A DNA stretch of 64,000 nucleotides from Spirochaetales bacterium (lineage in GTDB: Bacteria > Spirochaetota > Spirochaetia > DSM-27196 > Alkalispirochaetaceae). The notes under the pieces were generated by a model. It worked only from the letters and a program-made list of their open reading frames with translations, was not told the DNA's origin and did no database searches. This document shows positions 17,330 to 26,618 of the stretch, one piece after another; the first letter of the stretch is position 1, and every line of letters begins with the position of its first letter. Location: contig JANQHT010000118.1 in assembly GCA_028282545.1 (NCBI GenBank), positions 97,122-161,121 on the forward strand, read 5' to 3'. Both the position numbers and the translations under genes were made by a program.

Positions 17330-18435
17330 GGTCCCGGCGGGTAGCGCACACTCCCGAGCAGGTCACTGCGCCAGCCCCGCGTCAGAATCGATTCCGCGGC
17401 GTCGCCGAAACGCACAAGGTCTTCCACGGCTCCTTTTGTTGCGACCAGTGCCGCATCAATGGTGTGCTCGGTGCACCGTTCCTCCACGAACGCCTGGAGC
17501 CGTGACACACGGGCGTTCCTCTCCGCCGCGGGCGGTCCCGGCGGCGGCAGGCGCTTTAGGCGTGCCGACTCCTCCGGGGTCGCGGGGGTCTCCCGCATCG
17601 CCTGAATCGCCGCAACGTGTTCGCCCGTGAGCCAGTTGGGGGCGTCCCGCGTCCCCGTGGCCAGGCCGTTTCCCGCCCCGATCCGGTGGAGAATCCGCTC
17701 CAGGTCGCGGGGACGAGCCTTGCGTTTTTTGCCGCCCCCCCGGGGTAGCTGCAACGTCCGGCTCCAGTCCAGGAGGCGCAGGGCGACCAACGTCATCTCG
17801 GGAGTATCGCGGTAGTCGTCCAGGAAGCGCCAATCGGCCGCCTCGGGGTGGGAAAACGCGGTTCGTGCCTCCACCACTCGCCGCGACTCTTCCGCGGCCC
17901 ACTCCGATTTGGGTGTGCCGGATAGGCGCTCCTCGAAATGGGCGATGAGAGCGTGCAGGTGGACAACGTCTTCCGCCGCGTACGCCACCTGTGCTTTTGA
18001 AAGGGGCCGGGCGCTCCAATCGGAGCGCTGCTGCGCCTTGCTCATCGAAACTCCAAGGACCGTTTCGAGGAGCGCCGCCAGTCCCGAGGGATAGCGGTAC
18101 CCGCAAAAGGATGCGTAGACTTGCGTGTCTATGACGCCCCGCACCGCCACGTCGTATTGCCGCGCTACCAGGCGGGTGTCGTCTTGCCCGGAGTGGAAAA
18201 TCTTCGCTTCCGAAGGGTCCGAGAGCCAGGCAAAAACCGGCGTCAGGTCGCGTACCGCCAACGGATCCAACAGGTAGACGCGCTCTGCCGTGGCGAACTG
18301 CATCAGTAGTATCCGCGTAGTATCGTTGCTGAACTCCATGTCCACGGCAACACGGTCCGACCGATACAGGTCGTCGAGGAACGGCGAGAGGCCGGAGCGA
18401 TCGTTGACCAGCGTGGGCGCTGCGTGACCGAACAT
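17326..18435 (-). CDS. rnd: Ribonuclease D
   Basis: 3'-5' exoribonuclease of the DEDD superfamily, 369 residues from the ATG at 18435. The exonuclease domain (about 1-190) shows the acidic residues in VDMEFSND, in FHSGQDDTRLV and in YAAEDVVHLHALI (DEDDy type). HRDC-like helical domains follow (about 200-370). Such enzymes trim tRNA and other structured RNA 3' ends. It lies downstream of the GH20 and GH2 genes on the same strand, about 100 bp after GH20, and may be read from that transcript. Confidence 0.88.
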   Translation of the reverse strand: MFGHAAPTLVNDRSGLSPFLDDLYRSDRVAVDMEFSNDTTRILLMQFATAERVYLLDPLAVRDLTPVFAWLSDPSEAKIFHSGQDDTRLVARQYDVAVRGVIDTQVYASFCGYRYPSGLAALLETVLGVSMSKAQQRSDWSARPLSKAQVAYAAEDVVHLHALIAHFEERLSGTPKSEWAAEESRRVVEARTAFSHPEAADWRFLDDYRDTPEMTLVALRLLDWSRTLQLPRGGGKKRKARPRDLERILHRIGAGNGLATGTRDAPNWLTGEHVAAIQAMRETPATPEESARLKRLPPPGPPAAERNARVSRLQAFVEERCTEHTIDAALVATKGAVEDLVRFGDAAESILTRGWRSDLLGSVRYPPGP

Positions 18436-18538
18436 CGTCACCAATGGAACGGTCCGCCGGCGACGAACGGAAGCGCTCGTCCAGCGATCGGAGTGTACGT
18501 ACCGGCGCGGGCAGTGTGTACCGCCGTGGCGTCGTCGT

Positions 18539-20398
18539 TCATTGCTTCGTGCTTTCCCTGCGCGCCCGCGCTTCCAGGGCGCGCAGGGCCTTCCAGAGAT
18601 ACGTCGAACTGTCATCCAGCCCGCCCCGGCGGAAGCGACGGAGCCACTGGCGTCGATGTTCCGCTTCCAGGTCCGCGGCGCGCCGTTGGAGCGATTCGAA
18701 ATCGGACACGCCCTGGTCGGCGGCGACGCCCCGATGGATCGGTATGAGGTCCAGGGCAAACTCGGCCAGGTCCGCGGCGAGTTCGATCTCGGCGGTTAGC
18801 AATGCTCGTTCGGTTGCGTTGCCTCCCGTCGCTTTGGCCGCATGGGCAAGCTCCCGGGCCGCTGTAAGTTCCGACCTGACCCAGGCGTCGTCGAAGGTGT
18901 GCTCCGTGAGCTGCCGGTGGTACTCATCGACGTCAAAGGTGAGCAGGCTCACCCCGAAGAGCGTGTTGTTGTGGGCGTCCGGCCCCAGCTTCGCATGGAT
19001 CCGGCCCAATCGTTCCAACGCCTCCGCGAGTCGCGAGTCCTCCAGGCCGCCCGGCGCCAAAGCGAGGAACGCAAAGGGAAGCCGGTCATCGTCGTTCTCC
19101 AGGGGATTCCAGGCCAGTCCCGCGGAGAACACAAGCGGTGGCAGTTGCAGCGGGTAGGGCTGTACGTGACCGTTGTCGCCCCAGTCGGTCATGAGTATGC
19201 CCAGCGCACCGTGGTCGACCGCCGCGGAGACGGCGGCCCGCACGTTTGCCACGGCGTTGTCGTATCGGCCGGTAAGGCTGTTCCAGCTCGACGTTCCCGG
19301 TGCAACGATGAACTGCAGACCCGCATCGCGAAGACGGCGGCAGTGGGCATCGAATTCGTTGCGCGCTTCGTACCACCACTCGATGGCGATGGAATCGGTG
19401 GGCACCTCCTGGATCACCTCCGGATGGTTTTGGATGATATCGCCGTAGAAGAGCATCCGTTTGCCCCGAGTGGAGACGAGTTTGTGAACGTCGCGTAAAA
19501 ACTCAACGTAGACCTGCCCCGTTCCGCGCGTGTCGCACGCCCCGGCGCTGCGTCCCTGCCCAAGGTCAAAGGTTTCGTCCAATCCCACGTTGAAAAGGTT
19601 CGACGTGAAGTTCGGAAGTAACTCGTCGTAGAGTCCCGCCAGGAAGTCCTGCGTCTCCGGCACGGTCGGGGCCAGCGAGAAGGGGTGCGTGAAGCGTTGT
19701 CCCCAGGGAGAAGTAAACCCGTCCGGTGTCTCCGCCAGGTGCGTGTAGGCCGGTTGTTCCAGCCAACGCCGCAAATGGCCAAATGAGTTCTGGTTCGGGA
19801 CCAGTTCAATGCCGCGCCGGCGCGCCTCCGAGTCGAGCCAACGCACATCCTCGGCCGTGATTGGGGACCAATCCTCCCAGACCGCGTGGTGTTCCACATA
19901 CGCGAAGGTATGCTCCGTGTAGAGTTCGAAGTGATTCACCTTTATCAACAGGAGCAGGTCCAGGTAGCGGAGTAACGTCTCCCGCGTGGGAACGCGGTCC
20001 CGGCTTACGTCGATCATGTAGCCCCGGAGTGCGAGCGAGGGGACGTCGTCGATCGTTCCGTACGGCAGCGACCGACCGTCACCGACAAAAAGCAGTTGCC
20101 GGAGCGTTTGAACGGCGTAGAGGCGGCCCAACTCGCTTTCCGCAGCCACGAGGGGGCCCTCGTCGTCGATGACGAGTCGATACGACTGGTCGGCGACGGG
20201 GATCGGACCCGTCGTCGGGGTAGGCTTAACCGCGACGGACTCGTCAAACCGTAGCGGCGCCGGCGGCGCATCTCCCAGCCGGTAGCCGGCGAGGTCCCGG
20301 GCGAATGCCTCCGGTACCGTCCAGGTCCCACCGCTATCGCCGGTTACATTTTGCGGCACAGGGATCATTTGGTTTGCGAGTTGGTTCAAGGTCGACAT
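18539..20398 (-). CDS. Glycoside hydrolase family 20 beta-N-acetylhexosaminidase
   Basis: 619 residues, ATG with GGAGGG upstream and no signal peptide, so the enzyme is probably cytoplasmic. An N-terminal GH20b-like domain (about 10-120) precedes the TIM barrel. The catalytic Asp-Glu pair is D274-E275 in FNVGLDETFDLG, matching the substrate-assisted mechanism of the family. The C-terminal 170 residues are helical and charged and not recognised. It sits 15 bp behind the beta-mannosidase gene, so the two enzymes likely remove GlcNAc and mannose from the same imported oligosaccharide. Confidence 0.88.
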   Translation of the reverse strand: MSTLNQLANQMIPVPQNVTGDSGGTWTVPEAFARDLAGYRLGDAPPAPLRFDESVAVKPTPTTGPIPVADQSYRLVIDDEGPLVAAESELGRLYAVQTLRQLLFVGDGRSLPYGTIDDVPSLALRGYMIDVSRDRVPTRETLLRYLDLLLLIKVNHFELYTEHTFAYVEHHAVWEDWSPITAEDVRWLDSEARRRGIELVPNQNSFGHLRRWLEQPAYTHLAETPDGFTSPWGQRFTHPFSLAPTVPETQDFLAGLYDELLPNFTSNLFNVGLDETFDLGQGRSAGACDTRGTGQVYVEFLRDVHKLVSTRGKRMLFYGDIIQNHPEVIQEVPTDSIAIEWWYEARNEFDAHCRRLRDAGLQFIVAPGTSSWNSLTGRYDNAVANVRAAVSAAVDHGALGILMTDWGDNGHVQPYPLQLPPLVFSAGLAWNPLENDDDRLPFAFLALAPGGLEDSRLAEALERLGRIHAKLGPDAHNNTLFGVSLLTFDVDEYHRQLTEHTFDDAWVRSELTAARELAHAAKATGGNATERALLTAEIELAADLAEFALDLIPIHRGVAADQGVSDFESLQRRAADLEAEHRRQWLRRFRRGGLDDSSTYLWKALRALEARARRESTKQ

Positions 20399-20413
20399 CG
20401 TGTATCCCTCCGC

Positions 20414-22954
20414 TTAGTAGGTGCTCCGTAGGTGTCGGACCGTGAGGTCCGCCGTGTCCAGGCTCACGCCGCCGAGGGAGACGTCGATATCCCGTCGTTC
20501 CCCGGGGAGCAGGAGAAATCCGTTCTCCGAGAAACGGTGTTCCGCCTTGGTACTCTCCACCGTCGTCCAGAACGCCGGGGCGTCCTCCGCGGATATGGTC
20601 ACCCGGGCGTGGTCACCGTCGCTTCCCGCCGCCGCGGTCACGATCAGGCGCGGCTGAATCAGCTCGCACCGTTTCGGCTCGGTCAGGAATGTCCAGGTTC
20701 GTGCAACGTCGGACCACTCTACAACCGCAAACGCGCCGGTGGGATCCGCCGGCAGGTCGCCTAGGGCCATCGCCGATACGGCCTCGGCCGAGTCGGGTGC
20801 TACGGTGATGTTTGCCCTGGTGCTCCCCACTTCTCCTCCTGCCCAATCGAGAAAGCGGATCGTTACATCGCCGGATATCGCCGCGTCCGTGTCGTTGATC
20901 GCCACGCAGACAAAGTGCTCGTCCTTCACGTAGGCGACAACGCGCACCGGCTCGAAGAAGCGTCGCGCCGCGAAGTGCAACAGCTTCCAGCGGCCGTCGT
21001 ATTCCAGGGAGGACCAGGAGACTACGGGCCACACGTCGTTGAGCTGCCAGTAGAGCGCGCCCATTGAATGGGGACGCCGGCTACGCCAGTAGTCCACCGC
21101 GGTCTGGATCGCCATCGCCTGCTGTACCTGGCTGATGTAGACGAAGTCCGCGAAGTCAAAGGGAAAGCGGAAGTAGCGCGCCATCGTCTCCGCCACCACC
21201 GTGTTTCCCCGGGGACTGCGCTGGTGGTGTTCCTGGAGGGGGGCCGTGGGGTTGAAGTGCGATTCCGGCGCATAGGTGCGAATCGAGTGGAGTGAGGGGA
21301 ACGACTGGAAGCCGAACTCCGAGCAGAAGCGCGGCGTCACCTCGTAGTACCCGTCAAAGGACTTGCCTTCGTGCCAGACGCTCCAGTAGTGCATGTCCCC
21401 GGAGGAGTCGTCGTGCCAGTTGTCGGAGAAATCGCCTTCGCCCGCGGCGGGGCTGCTGGGCCAAAAGGGTCGCCCCGGGTCAAGGCGTCGCACCGCCTTG
21501 CCCACCACGCCGTTGTAGAGGCGGTCGAAATCGATGAGGTAACGGCCGGGATTGGCGATGGAGACGTCAAACCATCCAAGAGCGCCCAGATTCTCGTTGT
21601 TCCCGCACCAGATCGCAATCGAAGGGTGTGAGAGCAACCGTTTTGTCTGCGCCTCCGCCTCAAGGGCTACGGAGTCGAGAAACCACTCGGTGGAGGGGTA
21701 CAGGGAACAGGAGAACATAAAGTCCTGCCAGACAAGCAGGCCCAATTGATCGCAGAGGTCGTAGAACGACTGTCGCTCGTACTGTCCTCCACCCCAGACG
21801 CGCACCATGTTCATGTTGGCCTCGCGGGAGGCACCCAACAGCTCAGCGTACCGCTCGTCCCTCTGCCGGAGAGGGAGTGAGTCGGAGGGGATCCAGTTCA
21901 TTCCCTTGGCCCAGAGGTCACGGCCGTTCACGCGGAAGTACATGGATCGTCCCGTGTCGTCGTCCTCGTTGATCAGTTGGATCGTGCGGAACCCGACGGA
22001 AAAGGTCGTTTTATACTCACCGAGCCGCACGTTCACGCGGTAGAGCGGCTGTTCGCCGTAGCCGTTGGGCCACCAGAGGGACGGGCTTTCCACCGTCAAT
22101 TCGACGTGGTGTTTCGCCTCGACGTGGCGGCTTCCGCCGTTTGAACCGCCGGCGACCGGCTGCCTCGTCACGGCTACCGACCGATCTCCGTCGAAGAGCG
22201 AAACCTCCAGCGTCACTTCAAAGGGCGCCGCGGCGCGGTATTCAACCGTGACGGGGAGAATCCAGCGGTCGCGATCACCGGTATCCGCGTCCCGACGCGG
22301 ATACCCGTAGGCGGCGGTGATCACCGGGCCTTCCGCCACGAGAACACCCACCTCACCGTAGATGCCGGCGACCATCAGTGCCGGTCCCCAGTCCCACCCG
22401 GAGTGGCATTGCACTTTTCGCACCAAGTTCCTGTGCATCGACTGGACGTCGTATACTTGGTGGGGAACGGGGTAGGGGAGAGATTCGGCGCGGCGTGCCG
22501 CTTCGCGATCGGCGGATCGGAAGAGAACGGCTATCTCGTTCTCTCCGGCCCGTACGGCATCGGTGATGTCAACGTCCACCGGGACAAACATGTTGTCCGT
22601 CTCAGCTACGACGTGACCGTTGACCGTTACCGCCGCAACGGTATCGAGCGACTCCGCGCGGAAGTAACAGTGAGCGTCCCCCGATAGGTCATCGGCGTCG
22701 AGCGCAAAGGTCCGCGTGAAGCTCCAATCTCGTTCACCGACCCACTGGACGGCGATTTCGTTCCCGCCCCAGTACGGATCCGGAATCACCTCCGCCGCAA
22801 GAAGCGCCGAGTGGGTATCACCTGGAACGGCCACCGGTACAGGGCCAACCGGTTCCGCCGGACCGGACCGTTCCGACGGGGGAGAATTACCGTTCTTGTC
22901 CGTGACTTCACGTAGTTCCCACGCCCCCGCCAAGTCTACCCATTGGTGTGTCAT
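20414..22954 (-). CDS. Glycoside hydrolase family 2 beta-mannosidase
   Basis: 846 residues from the ATG at 22954, which has GGGAG seven bases upstream; a longer upstream frame has none. The N-terminal jelly-roll contains the beta-mannosidase signature around residue 185 (QCHSGWDWGP). The acid/base is E454 in WCGNNE and the nucleophile E546 in CSEFGFQS. C-terminal beta-sandwich domains follow. There is no signal peptide, so it acts in the cytoplasm on imported beta-mannosides. It is divergent from the ROK regulator across 126 bp that hold a strong palindrome. Confidence 0.92.
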   Translation of the reverse strand: MTHQWVDLAGAWELREVTDKNGNSPPSERSGPAEPVGPVPVAVPGDTHSALLAAEVIPDPYWGGNEIAVQWVGERDWSFTRTFALDADDLSGDAHCYFRAESLDTVAAVTVNGHVVAETDNMFVPVDVDITDAVRAGENEIAVLFRSADREAARRAESLPYPVPHQVYDVQSMHRNLVRKVQCHSGWDWGPALMVAGIYGEVGVLVAEGPVITAAYGYPRRDADTGDRDRWILPVTVEYRAAAPFEVTLEVSLFDGDRSVAVTRQPVAGGSNGGSRHVEAKHHVELTVESPSLWWPNGYGEQPLYRVNVRLGEYKTTFSVGFRTIQLINEDDDTGRSMYFRVNGRDLWAKGMNWIPSDSLPLRQRDERYAELLGASREANMNMVRVWGGGQYERQSFYDLCDQLGLLVWQDFMFSCSLYPSTEWFLDSVALEAEAQTKRLLSHPSIAIWCGNNENLGALGWFDVSIANPGRYLIDFDRLYNGVVGKAVRRLDPGRPFWPSSPAAGEGDFSDNWHDDSSGDMHYWSVWHEGKSFDGYYEVTPRFCSEFGFQSFPSLHSIRTYAPESHFNPTAPLQEHHQRSPRGNTVVAETMARYFRFPFDFADFVYISQVQQAMAIQTAVDYWRSRRPHSMGALYWQLNDVWPVVSWSSLEYDGRWKLLHFAARRFFEPVRVVAYVKDEHFVCVAINDTDAAISGDVTIRFLDWAGGEVGSTRANITVAPDSAEAVSAMALGDLPADPTGAFAVVEWSDVARTWTFLTEPKRCELIQPRLIVTAAAGSDGDHARVTISAEDAPAFWTTVESTKAEHRFSENGFLLLPGERRDIDVSLGGVSLDTADLTVRHLRSTY

Positions 22955-23008
22955 CTCGCTTCTCCCGTGCCGGTTGGTTCCGGTGACTCGTTTTATTTGA
23001 TTTTTCAG

Positions 23009-23068
23009 TTGACGTATCATCGAACCCATGGTTTAATGAACCAGTTGGTTTTTAAACCAACCAACTGG
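23009..23068 (+). promoter_or_regulatory. ROK promoter with nested palindromic operator
   Basis: Plus-strand promoter TTGACG (23009-23014), 17-base spacer, TTTAAT (23032-23037). Over the expected transcription start lies TTGGTTTTTAAACCAA (23045-23060; 7-bp arms, two-base spacer), itself flanked by CCAGTTGG at 23041-23048 and CCAACTGG at 23061-23068. The site sits between the divergent beta-mannosidase and ROK genes and could repress both. Confidence 0.6.
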
Positions 23069-23080
23069 AGTATAGCACGG

Positions 23081-24274
23081 GTGGAGAGAGCGGGCAAGCG
23101 AAACAAGATCATGAACCGGTCGCGCATCCTGCGTTCGATCTGGCTCCGGCCCCTGATCAGTCGGGTGGAAATTGCCCGGCAACTGGGACTCGACAAATCC
23201 ACCGTTTCAACGATCGTCGCCGAGCTTGTCGATTTCGGCGTCGTCCAGGAGGTTGCCCAGGGTGATGCGTCCAGTCAAGGCGGCCGGCGCCCCGTTCTGC
23301 TTCGTACCAACAATCGCTACGGCAACGTGCTCGGACTCGAACTGCAGCCCGACTACTACCGGGCCGTCCTTTGCGACCTCGAAGGAGGTATCCTCGGGTC
23401 GATCAGCGAAGAGGTGGAACGCGAGGGGCGCCCCTTCGATGAATACGTCTTTGACATCGTCCGGCGCGTGGACAGCGCGCTGCACCTCCACCAGCGGCCG
23501 CTCTTGGGAATCGGGATGGGAATGGGCGGTCTCATAGACTGTGCCAACGGCATCATTCACGGGTCTATCCCGATGGAGATCGCCGAAGAGTACGACTTTT
23601 CCAGGCAGATCGCCCGGCGTCTCTCCGTGCCGGCGTACGCGGAAAACGATGCCAACGCCTGCGCCTGGGGCGAACTCACCTTCCATCGGAGTCGGAACAT
23701 TCGCGACTTTGTCTACGTTCTGGTACAGATCCGTCGCAGCGGGTTCGGACGGCACCTCTACGGAGGGATCGGGGTGGGGGTCGGCGTCGTTTTGAACGGG
23801 ACGCTCTATTCGGGGCACGCATCGATGGCGGGCGAATTTCGTAGCGTCTATTGGAACGAACACTCGGAGGGGCAGTTCACGTTGACCGACGACGAGGCGG
23901 CTCGGGTCGGATCCGATCCGGAGGTTCGAGCGCGCCTCTTTTCCGAGATCGCGCGCAACATGGCGCTCGTTGTGAACGTTCTGAACCTGGACCACGTCTT
24001 TTTCGGCGGTGACGTCATGGCCTACGCCGACGACTTCAAGGCGATCCTCCACAAGGAGATCAACCGCAACTGGCCCTACGAGAGCGAGGTTTCGTACAAC
24101 CTCCAGCCCTCGACGTTCGGCGAAAACGCAGTGGCCTATGGAGCCGCCGGCATGCTCTTGGACCGACTTTTTACGGATCAGATCTTTCCGCTCGGCGACA
24201 CCCGGAATCGACCGGCCCATGTCGAGATGGTGGATCAGTTGAACGAGGCGATGATCCAGTTGGGCGGCGAGTAG
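23081..24274 (+). CDS. ROK-family transcriptional regulator
   Basis: 397 residues from a GTG at 23081 with GGAG ten bases upstream. An earlier ATG at 23036 lacks a ribosome site and would place the operator inside the gene. The N-terminal winged helix (about 10-75) contains SRVEIARQLGLDKSTVSTIVAELV. The ROK sugar-kinase fold shows GIGMGMGGLID and ENDANACAWGE. The usual zinc motif CxCGxxGCxE is absent after AGEF, so this is a regulator without the canonical Zn knuckle. It precedes the sugar ABC genes and is divergent from the glycosidases; the ligand is probably a mannose- or GlcNAc-containing sugar (inference). Confidence 0.9.
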   Translation: MERAGKRNKIMNRSRILRSIWLRPLISRVEIARQLGLDKSTVSTIVAELVDFGVVQEVAQGDASSQGGRRPVLLRTNNRYGNVLGLELQPDYYRAVLCDLEGGILGSISEEVEREGRPFDEYVFDIVRRVDSALHLHQRPLLGIGMGMGGLIDCANGIIHGSIPMEIAEEYDFSRQIARRLSVPAYAENDANACAWGELTFHRSRNIRDFVYVLVQIRRSGFGRHLYGGIGVGVGVVLNGTLYSGHASMAGEFRSVYWNEHSEGQFTLTDDEAARVGSDPEVRARLFSEIARNMALVVNVLNLDHVFFGGDVMAYADDFKAILHKEINRNWPYESEVSYNLQPSTFGENAVAYGAAGMLLDRLFTDQIFPLGDTRNRPAHVEMVDQLNEAMIQLGGE

Positions 24275-24336
24275 CCGGCTAACTGGGTGAAGCATACAAA
24301 TCCGTCCGGGAGGCGGAAAAAAAAGGAGGTAGCACG

Positions 24337-25641
24337 ATGCTACACAAACGAACATTCCTGTTGGTACTGACCGCGCTTCTGCTCGCGACACCGTTTGTCT
24401 TTGCAGGCGGCGACGGCGAAGAAGCGGAGGGTGATGATGTTATCACGCTCACCGCCCTGGGATACGTGGACCTCACCAACGAGATCACCACAACCAACTG
24501 GGAAGAGCTGCTCGCCGGTTGGGAGGAAGCGCAGCCCAATATCAAGATCGAGTGGGAATACCTCTTCGGCGAACCGTACCACAACAAGCTGCAGTCCATG
24601 GCCGTGGCCGGGCAGTTGCCCGACCTCGTGTTCCTGTGGCCCGGCAAGCGCACCGGCGACGTTACCGGCAGCGGCCTGGTGAAGGACATCAGCTCCTACG
24701 TGAGCCCCGTTGCCGACCAGTTCGCACCGGCGGCAATCGCGCCGCAGGGCGCCAACGGTGAGTTCTACGAACTGCCGGAACAGGTCACCGCAACGCACGT
24801 GATGTTCACGAACAACCGTCTCCTGGACGAGCTTGGTCTCGATTTCCCGGAAACGCTGGCCGAACTGCTCGCCCAGGGCGATGTAATCCGCGACGCCGGC
24901 TACATTCCGATCGCCATGGACAACAAGGACGGCTGGCAGATGCAGAGCTGCTTCCTGAGCGCGCTCGTGGCGCGTACCGGGGGCCGCGAATGGCTCGATG
25001 CCGCCCGCGTAGGTGACGCCAGTTTCACCGACGACGAGTTCGTCGATGCCCTGACGGTCATCAAGACGCTCTTCGACGCCGACATGTTCAGCCCCGGCAT
25101 CAACCAGGCCGATTACGGTGAAGCGCTCAACGCCTTTGCCGCGGAGGAGGCCGTCTATCTGATCGACGGCGGCTGGCGCACCAACGAGCTGATCAAGCTC
25201 ATGGCCGAGGACGCCCACGAGTACGTCTCCTACGAAGTCTTCCCGGCGCTGCCGAACGAAGGCGGTCTTCCGGGGGCCACGGCGCTCGTCGCCGGTACCG
25301 GCTACGGCATGAACGCGAACCTCACCGGTGCCAAGGCCGACGCCGCCTGGGAGTGGATTTACTTCTTTGCCGGTCCCGAAGGCTCCGCCATCAAGGCGAC
25401 CCAGGGATGGCTCCCGGCGGTCAAGATGGACCTGCCCGATACGATTTCGCCGATGCTGGTTCAGCTCTCCGAATTCGTGAACAACGTTCCCGCCGGTTAC
25501 GTCATCGACGCGGTCATGGACGGCGAGGGCATGGGTGTCCTCCACCCCGCTATCCAGGAGATGATGTTCGGAAGCATCACTCCCGTCGAAGCGGCAGCCC
25601 GCTACGAGGAGTGGGTCGCCGCGAACGACTCCAGTCGCTAA
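24337..25641 (+). CDS. Sugar ABC importer, extracellular solute-binding protein (family 1)
   Basis: 434 residues with a very strong ribosome site (AAGGAGG). Signal peptide MLHKRTFLLVLTALLLATPFVFA, mature end GGDGEEAEGDD, no lipobox Cys. The sequence has family-1 traits: EWEYLFGEPYHNKLQSM near the N-terminus, PDLVFLWPG, and a C-terminal helical part. It is the first of three importer genes. No ATPase gene is adjacent, so a shared MsiK/UgpC-type ATPase elsewhere would energise it. Genetic linkage to beta-mannosidase and hexosaminidase suggests a mannose/GlcNAc oligosaccharide as cargo. Confidence 0.9.
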   Translation: MLHKRTFLLVLTALLLATPFVFAGGDGEEAEGDDVITLTALGYVDLTNEITTTNWEELLAGWEEAQPNIKIEWEYLFGEPYHNKLQSMAVAGQLPDLVFLWPGKRTGDVTGSGLVKDISSYVSPVADQFAPAAIAPQGANGEFYELPEQVTATHVMFTNNRLLDELGLDFPETLAELLAQGDVIRDAGYIPIAMDNKDGWQMQSCFLSALVARTGGREWLDAARVGDASFTDDEFVDALTVIKTLFDADMFSPGINQADYGEALNAFAAEEAVYLIDGGWRTNELIKLMAEDAHEYVSYEVFPALPNEGGLPGATALVAGTGYGMNANLTGAKADAAWEWIYFFAGPEGSAIKATQGWLPAVKMDLPDTISPMLVQLSEFVNNVPAGYVIDAVMDGEGMGVLHPAIQEMMFGSITPVEAAARYEEWVAANDSSR

Positions 25642-25655
25642 GAGATCCCCTGGTC

Positions 25656-25706
25656 CTCCGCTCCTTCGTGAGCGGAGAGGTGGCGGCCGCATTCCGCGGC
25701 CGCCAC
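25656..25706 (+). terminator. Two tandem hairpins between binding-protein and permease genes
   Basis: Stem 1: CTCCGCTC/GAGCGGAG (25656-25677). Stem 2: GTGGCGGCCGC/GCGGCCGCCAC (25680-25706) with loop ATTCC. No U-tract follows either. They are more likely 3'-end stabilisers of the binding-protein mRNA or a partial processing/attenuation site than a full terminator. Confidence 0.6.
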
Positions 25707-25730
25707 GCTGAAACAATGGTACAATGACCC

Positions 25731-26618
25731 ATGACTACCCTAGGAAATAAACGGGCGAGCTATGCTCTGCTCACACTTCCGTCGGTCTTCATTTACGCGC
25801 TGGTTATCGTCTTTCCGGTGGTATTCAGCTTTGTTCTCGGATTTACCGAGTGGAGCGGTTTCGGGGCCCCGGTCTTCACCGGGTTGTCGAACTACCGGAA
25901 GATGCTCACCGACTTGGTCTTCCTCCACGGCCTGCGGAACAACATGTTGATCGTCGCCGTATCCGTGTTCGGTCAGATCCCCTTTGGCTTTGTCCTGGCC
26001 TACATCATCTATCGCGGGCTGGTGAAGTGGGGAGATTTCTTCCAGACGATGATCTTTCTGCCCATCACCGTCTCGGCAATCGTGGTGGCGAAGCTGTGGA
26101 ACCAGTTCTTCTCACCCGCTGGGATGGTAACCGCCATTGCGCGGATTCTCCAGGACGACCCGCGCTTTGTCTTTGCGATCTTCGAAGACAGGGCGCTCGC
26201 AATCGTCCCCGTCCTGGTCGTCATCCTCTGGTATTACACGGGGATCTACATGGTGATCTTCCTGGCCAACATGCAGAAGATCTCACCCGCTGTGATCGAG
26301 GCTGCAATCGTCGACGGGGCCAAGGAGCGCCAGATCCTCTTTCGGGTGGTCATGCCGCAGATGACCAACATCCTCTTCACCACCGCGGTCTTCGCCATTG
26401 CGGGCAGCCTCAAATCGTTTGACCTGATCTTCGCGATGACCGGCGGCGGTCCGGCCAACTACACGACGGTCATTGCAATCTACATGTACCTGAACACGTT
26501 CAAGTACTACAACTACGGATTCGGGAGCGCCGTGTCGATCATGATCGTTATCCTGAGTCTGGGACTGATCACACTGATCCAGTCCGTCTACCGCTACTTC
26601 GAGGCGAAATATGAGTGA
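25731..26618 (+). CDS. Sugar ABC importer permease (MalF/UgpA type)
   Basis: 295 residues, about six membrane segments. The EAA loop that docks the ATPase is visible as EAAIVDGAKERQILFRVVMPQM, and the end (LGLITLIQSVYRYFEAKYE) is typical of CUT1 first permeases. It overlaps the next permease by 8 bases. Forms the channel with the MalG-type partner for the binding protein upstream. Confidence 0.92.
   Translation: MTTLGNKRASYALLTLPSVFIYALVIVFPVVFSFVLGFTEWSGFGAPVFTGLSNYRKMLTDLVFLHGLRNNMLIVAVSVFGQIPFGFVLAYIIYRGLVKWGDFFQTMIFLPITVSAIVVAKLWNQFFSPAGMVTAIARILQDDPRFVFAIFEDRALAIVPVLVVILWYYTGIYMVIFLANMQKISPAVIEAAIVDGAKERQILFRVVMPQMTNILFTTAVFAIAGSLKSFDLIFAMTGGGPANYTTVIAIYMYLNTFKYYNYGFGSAVSIMIVILSLGLITLIQSVYRYFEAKYE

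Noticed and set aside
22943..23080. N-terminal extension of the ROK regulator from an upstream start
   Set aside because: It would run through the promoter and operator palindrome, has no ribosome site, and the extra residues do not look like the family.
25656..25706. Full intrinsic terminator separating binding protein from permeases
   Set aside because: No T-tract follows the stems and the permease genes have no separate promoter, so at most partial termination is likely.
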